From assembly GCF_049942825.1 (NCBI RefSeq), contig NZ_CP187970.1, forward strand, positions 4,712,001-4,776,000: 64,000 nt of DNA, given 5' to 3'. Under the pieces are notes generated by a model, which was not told where the DNA came from, did not search any database, and saw nothing but the letters and a program-made list of their open reading frames with translations. This DNA comes from Paenibacillus_G sp049942825 (GTDB lineage: Bacteria > Bacillota > Bacilli > Paenibacillales > NBRC-103111). Made by a program: the position numbers and the translations under genes. Shown here one piece after another: positions 51,160-59,721 of the stretch. Numbering within the stretch: position 1 is the stretch's first letter; each line of letters opens with the position of its first letter.

Positions 51160-51379
51160 CGGAGCTCCTGTGAATCGATTGTGATCAGCCGTCCTGTCCA
51201 CTTCCGTATTCCTTCCCTCCTGGGACCGTCATGACTTGTCTTCATCTTTTCTAAAAATAATCGATTCCCTACATCTGGGATAGGTTCCATTTTTCAGATC
51301 AAGAGTACGAAATTTCAGATCGCTCCAAATAAAAAAAGAACGGACCGCCGTAGCAGCCCATTCTGTTCCCTAACAAGAT

Positions 51380-51420
51380 AAAAAACACCCCCTGGCGGTG
51401 CCGGGGAGCCCAAAGGCTCC
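51380..51420 (-). terminator. Terminator of the GH43 gene, with upstream region of the operon
   Basis: Two overlapping hairpins, CCCCCTGG / CCGGGG and GGAGCC / GGCTCC (loop CAAA), with AAAAAA at 51380-51385 giving a minus-strand T-run. The promoter of the 14-gene operon must lie between about 51202 and 51379; I found no convincing -35/-10 pair. Confidence 0.6.
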
Positions 51421-51467
51421 TCTCCACGCTGCCAAGAGGTGCATCTCATCTCACAGCTTACGAACCC

Positions 51468-54029
51468 TTACTTGCCCTGTGCCAGATCGGCCAGCTGCTT
51501 CGGAGACAGCGCGCCTTGATACACGCGCACATCGTCCATCAGTCCCTTGAACGGCGTATCCCACCAGTTGACGCCGAGGCTGAAGCTGGCATCCGCTGTC
51601 GTGAAGATATTCGGGAAGTTCGAACCTGTGAACTTCGCCTCCCCATTCACGTAGACGATGATCGTACCGTTATCCACGGAGAAGGCCACATGCGTCCACT
51701 CCCCTGTGGGGATCGTCATCCCTGCCGGCGCATCGTACCATGTTCCGCTGCCGGACCATACCATCGTGTTGTTGGCTGCCGGACCGCTCGGTACGAGAGA
51801 CACCCAGTTGTTCGTATCTTTCGCGCCGAAGAACGTGGTCGTGAACGATGTCAGCTGCTCCGGCTTTAGCCACAGCGACACAGAGTATTGGTTGCCAGAG
51901 ATCAGGCCGCTAGGCAGGCGTACGCCCGAAGCGCCGTTGAACACGGCCGCCTGGCCGGCTTTGCCTTCCGCAAACGTAATGCTGCCGTTCGTGTTATCAA
52001 TCCGGTTGCCTGTAACCGTGCCCGCTGCGAATCCGCCGGTCGCATCCTTCAGACCGTCCTCGAAGGAGTAGTGGGCCTTAAGATCGGCATCCTGGTAAGG
52101 CAGCACCGTAATATCAAACGTCTTCGTTTTCGTAGTGCCGCCCTTGGTGATCGTTGCCGTCAGTGTGGCTTTCCCGGCCGCCGAGCCATCCTCAGGTCGT
52201 GTGACTTCACCGGTTTCCGTAATGACAGCCGGATTGGATGTCTTCCAAGCGATCTTTGTGTGGCGCGTACCTTCCGTCGGCAGCGTCAGATTGGAGATCA
52301 CTTTGCCCGTATCACCGAGCAGGAGATCGTTATACACATCGTCGACCAGCTGTTTGTCCGTCTTGTCCTGCAGCTGGCTGCCCCACACCGACACACCGTT
52401 CGAAGACAAGGCGGTGAAGGTATTCACATAGCGCTGGGAAGTCGGATCCCACTGGCGTACGAACACGCCTTTATAGGTATCTCCATCGATTTTGAGCTCC
52501 GCCTCGTTGTGGCCCGTTTTGTTCCATGTGCCCTTTACGTCGCCCGAAATCGTGTTGTCCTTGTTCAGCTTGATGAAGGACGATTTGGTGATGCTGCCGG
52601 AGTAGGTTTGTCCATGGTTGATGAACTTGTACTCGCCGATGAGATCCTGGCGGTTCAGCTTCTCCAGGGTCTCGCCCGTATAGCGGTAAGGAGCCACCAC
52701 CGGCCAGCCGTCCTTGTTCATGAACATCGGGTGGACGCGGAGCTCATGCGCTTCTCCGGTCTGCGGGAAGCGGGAGTGGAACACGAGGAACTGCTGCCCG
52801 GTCTTTGCATCGAAGTAGACCGAGTTGTGGCCCGGCGATACATACCCGAAGCCGATGCCCGTACCCGGGTCCCCTACCTTGCGCTCGAACAGGAAGTTGC
52901 TGATGAGCTTGTTGCCGATCGGAGAATGATCGACTTCGCCCGGCAGCACGGCATTCTGTCCGTCCGCATCCACATAGGGGCCCTCAGGGCTCTTGGATCT
53001 GAACTGGCGCATGTTGTAGCCGCCGTCCGCTCCAAGCCATCCGTACGTCATATACAAGTAATAATAGCCGTTGTTTTTGTTATACACGATGTAGGGGCCT
53101 TCACCGGATTTGCCGAAGCCGCCTGCAATCTTTACTCCGAAGTACCGGTCGATCGGGTTGCTGCCGGCCGTCTTGCCGTCTTTGCCCGGATAGATCGCTT
53201 TGCCCGTCGCCTTGTCGATCTCCAGCAGGAAGATCCCGCCGGACCAGGAGCCGTAGGACATCCACAGCTTGCCGTCCTTGTCGTGGAACAGCGCCGGGTC
53301 GATCGCATTCGGGAAGCCGCCCTCTTCGTTCGTGTTATACTCGCCGCTCGATTTGAACCATTTCTCGTTCGGTCCGCTCAGCGTCCCGTTGTTGATCAGC
53401 GTCTGAATGTTGGTGTTCGTGTACTTGGTGTTGATCTTGCTGTTGTTATCATAGGCATCATTGCTGGTAAAACCGGAATACATGATGGTATCCACATAAG
53501 TGTAAGGTCCTTCAATCTTCTGGGATACCGCGTACCCGATCGCGGAGCGCTTCCAGGTGGAAGAGGTGCAGTAGTACATCATGTACGCACCCTTGGTTCC
53601 GTCGCTGTTGGCGTAGTTCGGATTCCAGAACACATCGGGTGCCCATACGGAGAAGCCGCCCTTGCTGTCGGAGTCATTCTCGCCGGCCCAGGCGAACGAA
53701 CCGGCCAGATTTTTGGACAGGTCGCCGAAAATCACATTGTTCGGTGTCGTATAGCCGTTCGTGAAACGCGTCCAGCTCTGCAGGTCCTTGGATTTGGCCG
53801 CCTCAATGTGGGATCCGAAGACATAGAACGTATCGCCATCCTTCACTACGGACGGGTCGTGTACCGAAACATTCTGGAACGCCGGCGGTGTCCCCTGTAC
53901 ATCCCGGCCCGGCTTGTTCCCGTTCTGCCCGGAAGATTCCGCTGTACTCTGGCCGAGCACCGTACCGGGTGCCAGCAGTGTCAGCGCTACCATTCCGAGG
54001 CTCATGCGCTTAAGCAATCTTGTCGTCAT
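51468..54029 (-). CDS. Secreted arabinan endo-1,5-alpha-L-arabinosidase, GH43, with LamG-like domain
   Basis: 853 residues. Signal peptide (~1-27, cut near VLG-QS); GH43 five-bladed propeller (~50-440) with the three acids in SVHDPSVVKDGD (base), NAIDPALFHDKDG (pKa modulator) and FGKSGEGPYIVYNKN (acid); an Abn2-type beta C-domain (~445-560); an atrophied bacterial Ig-like domain (~565-645, VISNLTLPTEGTRHTKIAWK); and a LamG/concanavalin-like domain (~650-845, YSVSLWLKPEQL). Related to B. subtilis Abn2. ATG 54029 follows GAGGAG. Degrades arabinan outside the cell; cre-like site upstream. Confidence 0.93.
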   Translation of the reverse strand: MTTRLLKRMSLGMVALTLLAPGTVLGQSTAESSGQNGNKPGRDVQGTPPAFQNVSVHDPSVVKDGDTFYVFGSHIEAAKSKDLQSWTRFTNGYTTPNNVIFGDLSKNLAGSFAWAGENDSDSKGGFSVWAPDVFWNPNYANSDGTKGAYMMYYCTSSTWKRSAIGYAVSQKIEGPYTYVDTIMYSGFTSNDAYDNNSKINTKYTNTNIQTLINNGTLSGPNEKWFKSSGEYNTNEEGGFPNAIDPALFHDKDGKLWMSYGSWSGGIFLLEIDKATGKAIYPGKDGKTAGSNPIDRYFGVKIAGGFGKSGEGPYIVYNKNNGYYYLYMTYGWLGADGGYNMRQFRSKSPEGPYVDADGQNAVLPGEVDHSPIGNKLISNFLFERKVGDPGTGIGFGYVSPGHNSVYFDAKTGQQFLVFHSRFPQTGEAHELRVHPMFMNKDGWPVVAPYRYTGETLEKLNRQDLIGEYKFINHGQTYSGSITKSSFIKLNKDNTISGDVKGTWNKTGHNEAELKIDGDTYKGVFVRQWDPTSQRYVNTFTALSSNGVSVWGSQLQDKTDKQLVDDVYNDLLLGDTGKVISNLTLPTEGTRHTKIAWKTSNPAVITETGEVTRPEDGSAAGKATLTATITKGGTTKTKTFDITVLPYQDADLKAHYSFEDGLKDATGGFAAGTVTGNRIDNTNGSITFAEGKAGQAAVFNGASGVRLPSGLISGNQYSVSLWLKPEQLTSFTTTFFGAKDTNNWVSLVPSGPAANNTMVWSGSGTWYDAPAGMTIPTGEWTHVAFSVDNGTIIVYVNGEAKFTGSNFPNIFTTADASFSLGVNWWDTPFKGLMDDVRVYQGALSPKQLADLAQGK

Positions 54030-54060
54030 TCCTAGATCTCCTCTCTTTTGGTCAACGGTA

Positions 54061-54075
54061 ATGTAAACGCTTTAA
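54061..54075. promoter_or_regulatory. Candidate cre (CcpA) site
   Basis: ATGTAAACGCTTTAA matches the cre consensus WTGNAANCGNWNNCW with one mismatch, 32 bases upstream of the GH43 start. Matches the regulation expected for a secreted arabinanase. The remaining spacer to 54298 is AT-rich and holds a weak hairpin CTCCC/GGGAG near 54262-54277 that may end the minus-strand hydrolase gene upstream. Confidence 0.5.
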
Positions 54076-54298
54076 ATACAGATCGTTTCATTCTCTACCG
54101 CATTCCCCCTATGTACGTTGTACTCCTGTTCCTTAACCGCTTACAGATACCAAAATCATTCACTATTTTGTAAACAAGTTAATGATAATATAAATAAAAT
54201 GAGAGATCAAGCGCAAGTTTCATGTTTATGCTAATCATTTTTATAAAATAAAAAATGGCCCCCTCCCTTTACGGGAGAAGACCGTTCGTCTGTCTGCC

Positions 54299-55468
54299 TT
54301 ACTGCAGCGCTCCATAGATTACATTCCGCAGCCGCGGCTGGTGCACCGCTTCGAAGTTCGGCAGCATCTGCTGCATGTACACCGCGGACAGCTTTTCCTT
54401 CGGATCGATCATCACCCAGGTGCCTGCAAGCCCGCTCCATCCGAATTCGCCGATCGAGGCGTTGCTGCCTGCTGCCGCGGGATCCATCAGGGTTCTTACG
54501 CCGAGCCCGTATCCGAAGCCCGCCAAGTAAGACCAGTTGTAATCCTGCAGCTGCACCGGGCTGAGCTGGTTGGCCGCCATCAGGCGGACCGTGCCGGGGC
54601 TTAAGATCCGCTCCCCATTCCCTTCGCCGCCCAGCGCAAGCATCTGGGCGAACTTCGAGTAGTCCCCGATCGTCGACAGCAGGCCCGCCCCGCCGCTCTC
54701 GAAGCGGCTGTCCGGCTGGTACGGGTCATCAAACTGCGTGCTGGGGGTGAGCGTACCGTCCTCCGCCCGGTTGTAATGGGTACACAATCTTCCCTGCGTC
54801 TCGGCCGTGAGCTTAAAGGACGTATCCTTCATGCCCAGCGGCCTAAAGATCTCTTCCTGCATGAACTGTCCCAGCGTCCGGCCGGAGAGCACCTCGATCA
54901 GCGCCCCCAGCACGTCGTGGCTGAAGCCGTACTGCCAGCGGGTACCGGGTTCGAAGGCGAGCGGAATCGCCGCCAGACCCCTGGACAGTGAACGGGCGTC
55001 GAGCTTGGCAGTTCCGTCTTCTCCCCTGCGCTGCTCCTCCAGCCACCGGCTCACCCGGCGTTCGGTCTCCGTCCGCTCCCCTCCGTAAGTCAAGCCGGAG
55101 GTCATCGCGAACAGGTCTTTGACCCTGATCGGCTGCTGTGCAGGCACGGTCGACAGGGCTCCGGCCGAATCGGTCTGCAGCACCTGCGGGTCTTTGAACT
55201 CAGGCAAGTATTCATGCAGCGGATCGTTCAGCAGGAAGCGGCCCCGCTCATACAGGATCAGGGCTGCCGCGCAGGTGACGACCTTCGTCATCGAGAAAAT
55301 CCGGTATACCGTGTCCTCCGTAATGGGCTGCCGGCTCTCCAGGTTCGCATAGCCGACATAGTCCTGGTAGAGCAGCTCCCCATCTTTGGATACGGAGCAG
55401 GCACATCCGGCTGGCCCCTTTTCCACGAAGCCCTGCATCAGTTCGGTCAGACGGTTCATTCGTTTCAT
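54299..55468 (-). CDS. Serine hydrolase, class C beta-lactamase family
   Basis: 389 residues, no signal peptide. Nucleophile Ser59 and Lys62 in YRIFSMTKVVTCAAAL (SxxK), second motif Tyr in RWQYGFSHDVLGALIEVLSG, and near the C-terminus the third-motif region GEFGWSGLAGTWVMIDPKE. The EstB/PBP-type family includes esterases, D-aminopeptidases and penicillin-binding-like proteins; a true beta-lactamase is unlikely without secretion. ATG 55468 follows AGGAGGG. Substrate unknown. Confidence 0.9.
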   Translation of the reverse strand: MKRMNRLTELMQGFVEKGPAGCACSVSKDGELLYQDYVGYANLESRQPITEDTVYRIFSMTKVVTCAAALILYERGRFLLNDPLHEYLPEFKDPQVLQTDSAGALSTVPAQQPIRVKDLFAMTSGLTYGGERTETERRVSRWLEEQRRGEDGTAKLDARSLSRGLAAIPLAFEPGTRWQYGFSHDVLGALIEVLSGRTLGQFMQEEIFRPLGMKDTSFKLTAETQGRLCTHYNRAEDGTLTPSTQFDDPYQPDSRFESGGAGLLSTIGDYSKFAQMLALGGEGNGERILSPGTVRLMAANQLSPVQLQDYNWSYLAGFGYGLGVRTLMDPAAAGSNASIGEFGWSGLAGTWVMIDPKEKLSAVYMQQMLPNFEAVHQPRLRNVIYGALQ

Positions 55469-55562
55469 AGGCTGTCCCTCCTACTGGATATCTTTGTATG
55501 TTTCCTTAACAAAGCTTCGCTGCCCGGGAGGCTTTTTCCTTTTCCTGAAGGTGCCTTCCTGA

Positions 55563-55596
55563 GAAAAAAGAAGCCCCTGCCTCGAGGGCAGGGGGC
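55563..55596 (-). terminator. Terminator of the GH8 gene
   Basis: Stem GCCCCTGCC / GGCAGGGGGC with loop TCGA; GAAAAAAGAA on the left reads as TTCTTTTTTC on the minus strand. Confidence 0.85.
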
Positions 55597-55618
55597 AGAC
55601 GCGGCCCGCGCCGGGAGT

Positions 55619-56773
55619 TCACTCTGCTGTGGGAGCCCATATCCGGTACCGTCCGCTTAGCGCGAGCAGGCTGAACAGATACAGACAATTGTCGTAATAC
55701 CGGCGTTCTCCGGTGCGCACGGGTGTGTTCCAGAACAGCTCGACCATCCCCCGAGCCTCTGGTCCTGCCGCTGCGAGCGAAGCCATGGCATTGGTCGCGA
55801 TCAGACCGACCGGGTGCAGGGATTTCTCCTCGAACGGAACGCCTGCGATCGTATACCTCCGGTAGTCCTCCGGGGATTTGTCCACGAAGAACGCCTGAAT
55901 CCGCTCCGCCGCGCCCGCCTGCCACTCATCCGCCCGAAACCATTCGTAATCGAGCCCGATGTTCGCCGCCACCCGGTACGAATCGCTGAAGAAATGGCCG
56001 TAGCCCCGCTCATCGTTGGGGGTCCCGTCATAGTGGGCATACTCCGGTGCCAGCCCGGTAACCGGGTGCAGGGCGATGTGCAGGTACTGCCGGCTGGCCG
56101 CGGCCGCTTCCTTCCAGAAGGCCCGGTCCTCCTCATTCGCCCACAGGGCGAACAGCTCGTAGAAGTGCGGCAGATGGTACGACGGGTCGGAATACTCGCA
56201 CTCCGGGATGAACTTGATCAGCTTGTTGTCCGGGTTCCACATCGGATACCCTTGCCCATCTTCGCCGCGGTGCAGACACGTATGCAGCAGCTCCCGCGCC
56301 TGCACGCTGTAGTTGAACGGCTCCGGCCCGTCGCCCCAGCGGTGCGAAGCGAAGAACAGCGCCATCGCGAAGAACTCTTCCCCGTCCGGCGCCGGACCAT
56401 AGGCCCGCTTCGACCCGTCGGTGTTACAAGACCAGGCGAAATAGCCGGCATGCAGGCCTTCGGTCATGTACATATGCGTTTTGGCCCATTTCCAGAGCCG
56501 GTCGAAGACTTCCTTCTCGTCCAGCTGCACCGCCATCATCATGCCGTAGGACATGCCTTCCGTCCGGACGTCAAGATTGCCCGTATCGAGCATATACCCT
56601 TCATCTTCGCCTGCCTCGAAATAAATCCGGGTGTGCTCATCCCCGAAGAAGATGTCCAGCCATGCCTGATGGACACGGCCTGTGATCTCCTCTTCCGCAT
56701 AGCCGTACTCCCTGAACACATTGCGGTACTCTCCGGTATAGAACGCTCCTCTGCTTGCCTGCTGTAGGGTCAT
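55619..56773 (-). CDS. Reducing-end xylose-releasing exo-oligoxylanase, GH8 (Rex)
   Basis: 384-residue cytoplasmic (alpha/alpha)6 enzyme. General acid Glu72 in LDVRTEGMSYGMMMAVQL, base Asp264 in FFSDSYRVAANIGLD, and His320 in EEKSLHPVGLI; these correspond to Glu70, Asp263 and His319 of the Bacillus halodurans Rex enzyme, the last being the residue that limits Rex to the reducing end. It removes xylose from the reducing end of xylo-oligosaccharides taken up by the cell. Complements the secreted GH10 xylanase at 2.3 kb. Gap 56774-56910 shows no motif. Confidence 0.92.
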   Translation of the reverse strand: MTLQQASRGAFYTGEYRNVFREYGYAEEEITGRVHQAWLDIFFGDEHTRIYFEAGEDEGYMLDTGNLDVRTEGMSYGMMMAVQLDEKEVFDRLWKWAKTHMYMTEGLHAGYFAWSCNTDGSKRAYGPAPDGEEFFAMALFFASHRWGDGPEPFNYSVQARELLHTCLHRGEDGQGYPMWNPDNKLIKFIPECEYSDPSYHLPHFYELFALWANEEDRAFWKEAAAASRQYLHIALHPVTGLAPEYAHYDGTPNDERGYGHFFSDSYRVAANIGLDYEWFRADEWQAGAAERIQAFFVDKSPEDYRRYTIAGVPFEEKSLHPVGLIATNAMASLAAAGPEARGMVELFWNTPVRTGERRYYDNCLYLFSLLALSGRYRIWAPTAE

Positions 56774-56910
56774 CTCCGTCAGCTCACTCTCTCCTGAAAG
56801 GTTGAAGGCACTTCAAGAGTCATCTTAGCAAGCGGGGGGTCATGCAGGTAGAGCACAAACTATAGCTTATCCTTAACAAACTAAAGGTCCTGAAGAGTCC
56901 AAAATGATGC

Positions 56911-58743
56911 TTACCGCAGCTTTACTCCGGAGAGACTCCTTCCCGGGGCAAAGAAGCGACCGATGTTCTTCTCGACATCCGGGTCGGGAACGAGCGGCGG
57001 CGCCTGGTGCGGTTTCGTCCGCGCGTCGATGATCAGACTGTCGCAGCCCCAGTGCTTGTACCGCACCTCGCTGTTCACACCGTAGATATCATGCGACGGA
57101 TTGCTCCGCGTGAAGGTGACCCACAGAAAGTTGCTGAGGTCCGCACTCAGGAAGGAGCTGTCATCACACAGGATAATCATCGGGCACGTGTCCGGCACTC
57201 CCTTCCCGGCCAGTTCGGCCGCCAACTCCTCAAGCTGCCGTCCGGCGTCCTCGTAGCTGCGGAACGCCGGCCCCTGCAGGGCGACGACGCCCGGCATCAC
57301 GAGCTCGGGATGCCCGAACTCGCGCAGCTCCCGAAGCGACTCCGGCACCTCCCTGCACAGCTCCCGCTTCTTGTCCCCGTAGGCGGCGATGACCACCTTG
57401 CTGCCGTAGTTCAGCCCCGTCCCGGAGTAGTCCAGCGTATCGATGGTCGTATTCGTATAAAAATGCAGGTCCCGCCGCAGGTCGATGCGTTCGAGGATGT
57501 ATGCGAGAAACTCCGCTTCCTTGTGCGTATCGAGCGGCTGCTCGTCTTCGGCGGTAATGAACAAATATTTCGCCAGGCTGAGCTGTCCTGTCCCGAGAAT
57601 CCGGTTCGCGAGCGTCAGCAGCTCAGTAGGCTGCTTCACCTGCTGGTAAGGCGTGTAGCGCTCGCTCCCGATGGCGAACAGAAGCGGATGCACGCCGGCC
57701 GCGTCCACGGCATGGACTTCCTTGACGCCGGGGATCTCCTGCGAGATCGCGTCGCCTGTCAGCTCATGGATGAGCTCGCCGAAGGACGTATCCTCCTGCG
57801 GCGGGCGGCCGACGACCGTGAACGGCCAAACCGCATTCGGCTTCGCATAGACCTTGTGGATCTTCATCAGCGGAAATTCATGCGTCAGGCTGTAATAGCC
57901 GAGATGGTCGCCGAACGGCCCCTCCGGCTTCGTCTCACCCGGATAGATCTCGCCGGTGATGACAAAATCGGCATCGCTGCTGATGCAGTAGCCGTCAACG
58001 TAGCTGTAGCGGAACCGCCGGCCGGCCAGCAGCCCGGCGAAGGTCATCTCGCTGAGGCCCTCCGGCAGCGGCATGACGGCTGACAGCGTATGCGCCGGCG
58101 GTCCGCCGACGAAGATGCTGACCTTAAGCGGCCGGCCCTTCTTGACCGCCTTCGCCTGGTGCACACCGATCCCGCGGTGAATCTGATAGTGCAAACCGAT
58201 CTCCCGGTCCATCACATACTCATTGCCGCTGAGCTGGACGCGGTACATGCCCAGGTTCGAGTTCATGATCCCCGGCTTGTCCGGGTCCTCCGAGTACACC
58301 TGGGGCAGCGTGATGAACGCGCCGCCGTCCATCGGCCAGTGCTGGATCAGCGGCAGATCCGAGATGCGGATTTCCTGCAGAGCGGCCGTGCCTCCCGAGG
58401 TCTTCATCGGCAATGCCTTCAGCGCTGCCAGTCCTGTGCCGGTATGCTTCAGCGGATGCTTCAAAGCCTGCATCGGGTCGCTGCGCAGAGCGACGATATT
58501 TTTCGCCGCCTCCCATGTATCGCGGAAAATAAACTGGCTGCGCTCTATCGTCCCAAAGAGGTTCGAAACCGCGCGGAACTTCGAGCCTTTGACCTTCTCG
58601 AACAGCAGCGCGGGGCCGCCCGCTTCATAGACTTTCAGGTGAATCGCGGCCATCTCCAGATAAGGGTCGACTTCCTCCTTGATCCGCACCAGGTGGCCGT
58701 TTTGTTCCAAATCGATGATGCATTCTTCCAGGTTCCGGTACAT
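56911..58743 (-). CDS. UbiD-family decarboxylase
   Basis: 610-residue prenylated-FMN-dependent decarboxylase. The UbiD hallmark is visible: VITGEIYPGETKPEGPFGDH, containing the conserved Glu/Arg-region residues, and QEIPGVKEVHAVDAAGVHP; middle region MYRVQLSGNEYVMDREIG, with HRGIGVHQAKA. Its metabolic role could be menaquinone/ubiquinone-type or aromatic acid decarboxylation; no UbiX flavin prenyltransferase is in the window. ATG 58743 is used with AGGAG 11 bases upstream; a TTG at 58764 precedes the site. Confidence 0.92.
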   Translation of the reverse strand: MYRNLEECIIDLEQNGHLVRIKEEVDPYLEMAAIHLKVYEAGGPALLFEKVKGSKFRAVSNLFGTIERSQFIFRDTWEAAKNIVALRSDPMQALKHPLKHTGTGLAALKALPMKTSGGTAALQEIRISDLPLIQHWPMDGGAFITLPQVYSEDPDKPGIMNSNLGMYRVQLSGNEYVMDREIGLHYQIHRGIGVHQAKAVKKGRPLKVSIFVGGPPAHTLSAVMPLPEGLSEMTFAGLLAGRRFRYSYVDGYCISSDADFVITGEIYPGETKPEGPFGDHLGYYSLTHEFPLMKIHKVYAKPNAVWPFTVVGRPPQEDTSFGELIHELTGDAISQEIPGVKEVHAVDAAGVHPLLFAIGSERYTPYQQVKQPTELLTLANRILGTGQLSLAKYLFITAEDEQPLDTHKEAEFLAYILERIDLRRDLHFYTNTTIDTLDYSGTGLNYGSKVVIAAYGDKKRELCREVPESLRELREFGHPELVMPGVVALQGPAFRSYEDAGRQLEELAAELAGKGVPDTCPMIILCDDSSFLSADLSNFLWVTFTRSNPSHDIYGVNSEVRYKHWGCDSLIIDARTKPHQAPPLVPDPDVEKNIGRFFAPGRSLSGVKLR

Positions 58744-58816
58744 AGGTGAACTAGCTCCTAACAAAGAAGTATGGTATGTATGCGTGCTGGGGGTGGATCT
58801 TATATAAACATGATGC

Positions 58817-59333
58817 TTACACCTCTCTGGCTTCCGGATAACGCTCTCCGTCGACGTAATCTGAGGAAATCCATTCGTAATGCGTCAGGCCAAGCCTCTG
58901 CGCCAGAACATAGGGAGGCGGCTCGTTACCGAATTTGACATAATGCTGCTTGAGTTCAAATACGGCTTCCATATCCTCAGCGGAGTTCCCTTGTTCTATA
59001 ACCAGCTCCCGCAAGAGATAAGGATCGAATCTGTGTTTTTCAATGCGAAGTTCATCGGTCCAGTCACATTGATAATCGAACACCAGCTCGTCCTTGCTCC
59101 AGATTTTGAGCTCCCCCCCCTTGGTCTTCCGCATAAATGTAATGCAATAGAATGCCAGGATTCCAGTTGATCACTTCGTCGTTAATGTCAAAAGGCGGTC
59201 CGGTCACTACGAAGCTTACCCAGCCGTTTCCTTCCGGAAAAATAAAACCGTGATTCTCGGAATTCTGAAGCAGTGAAACCGCTGCCTCCCGGTCGTTCGT
59301 TCTCAAATGATAGCTTCCACTGAATTCACTCAT
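58817..59333 (-). pseudogene. Hypothetical protein gene split at a G8 tract
   Basis: Two overlapping frames form one protein of about 170 residues. The first (from ATG 59333) reads MSEFSGSYHLRTNDREAAVS through GNGWVSFVVTGPPFDINDE to LHYIYAEDQGG; the second continues ELKIWSKDELVFDYQCDW to the end GERYPEAREV. They meet at a run of eight G (plus strand C at about 59113-59120); seven G would restore the frame. As written, the first frame gives an 89-residue truncated product. Family not recognised; the acidic alpha/beta composition is reminiscent of small immunity-type proteins, but that is weak. Phase variation, mutation or sequencing error are all possible. Confidence 0.65.
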
Positions 59334-59397
59334 CCATTATACCTCTTTCTCTACTGCACATTAAAGTTAGGTTCAGAACTGCCGGTTTCCATCTGTT

Positions 59398-59550
59398 CTA
59401 CTCTTCTCCGGGAGCTGTACCCGGCGGCAAAGAGGGAAGTCCGGTACTCTCGGCAATCAGACTGAACAGCTGATCATTGCCTCCCCAGGAGATTCTGCTT
59501 TCTTGGGAAAGATTGGCATGCCTCAAAGCCCCTAGAGCCACTTCCATCAT
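59398..59550 (-). CDS. Possible small protein or gene remnant (50 aa)
   Basis: The ~390-base gap 59334-59721 has one protein-like minus-strand frame: MMEVALGALRHANLSQESR, then SWGGNDQLFSLIAESTGLP and a Pro/Gly-rich end. The frame stays open upstream of the ATG back to about 59630 with coding-like text, but I see no ribosome binding site or earlier start. It may be the tail of a decayed gene. No family recognised. Confidence 0.3.
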   Translation of the reverse strand: MMEVALGALRHANLSQESRISWGGNDQLFSLIAESTGLPSLPPGTAPGEE

Positions 59551-59721
59551 ACTAGATCGCTTTCGAGGCGAAAAGCCTCTCTTACCTTCCGCCCCATTTG
59601 ACCCTTCCCCAAAACATTCAGCGTACTTTCAGCCGGCATTCAGCTTGCGTTCAGCTTCGCTCCCGATGAAGACTTCAGTGGAATCATCCACCAGGTTTTG
59701 AACTCGAGAGGAGAACTGACC

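Noticed and set aside
36101..51201. Interpretation as a standard NRPS or lanthipeptide cluster because of ACPs and radical SAM
   Set aside because: No adenylation or condensation domain, no LanM/LanB-like gene and no precursor peptide; free-standing ACPs with ATP-grasp ligases point to carrier-bound amino acid chemistry instead.
51888..54035. A 715-residue open frame on the plus strand
   Set aside because: It is the exact antisense of the GH43 gene, has no ribosome binding site, and reads as Arg/Val/His-rich text typical of the complement of a GC-rich gene.
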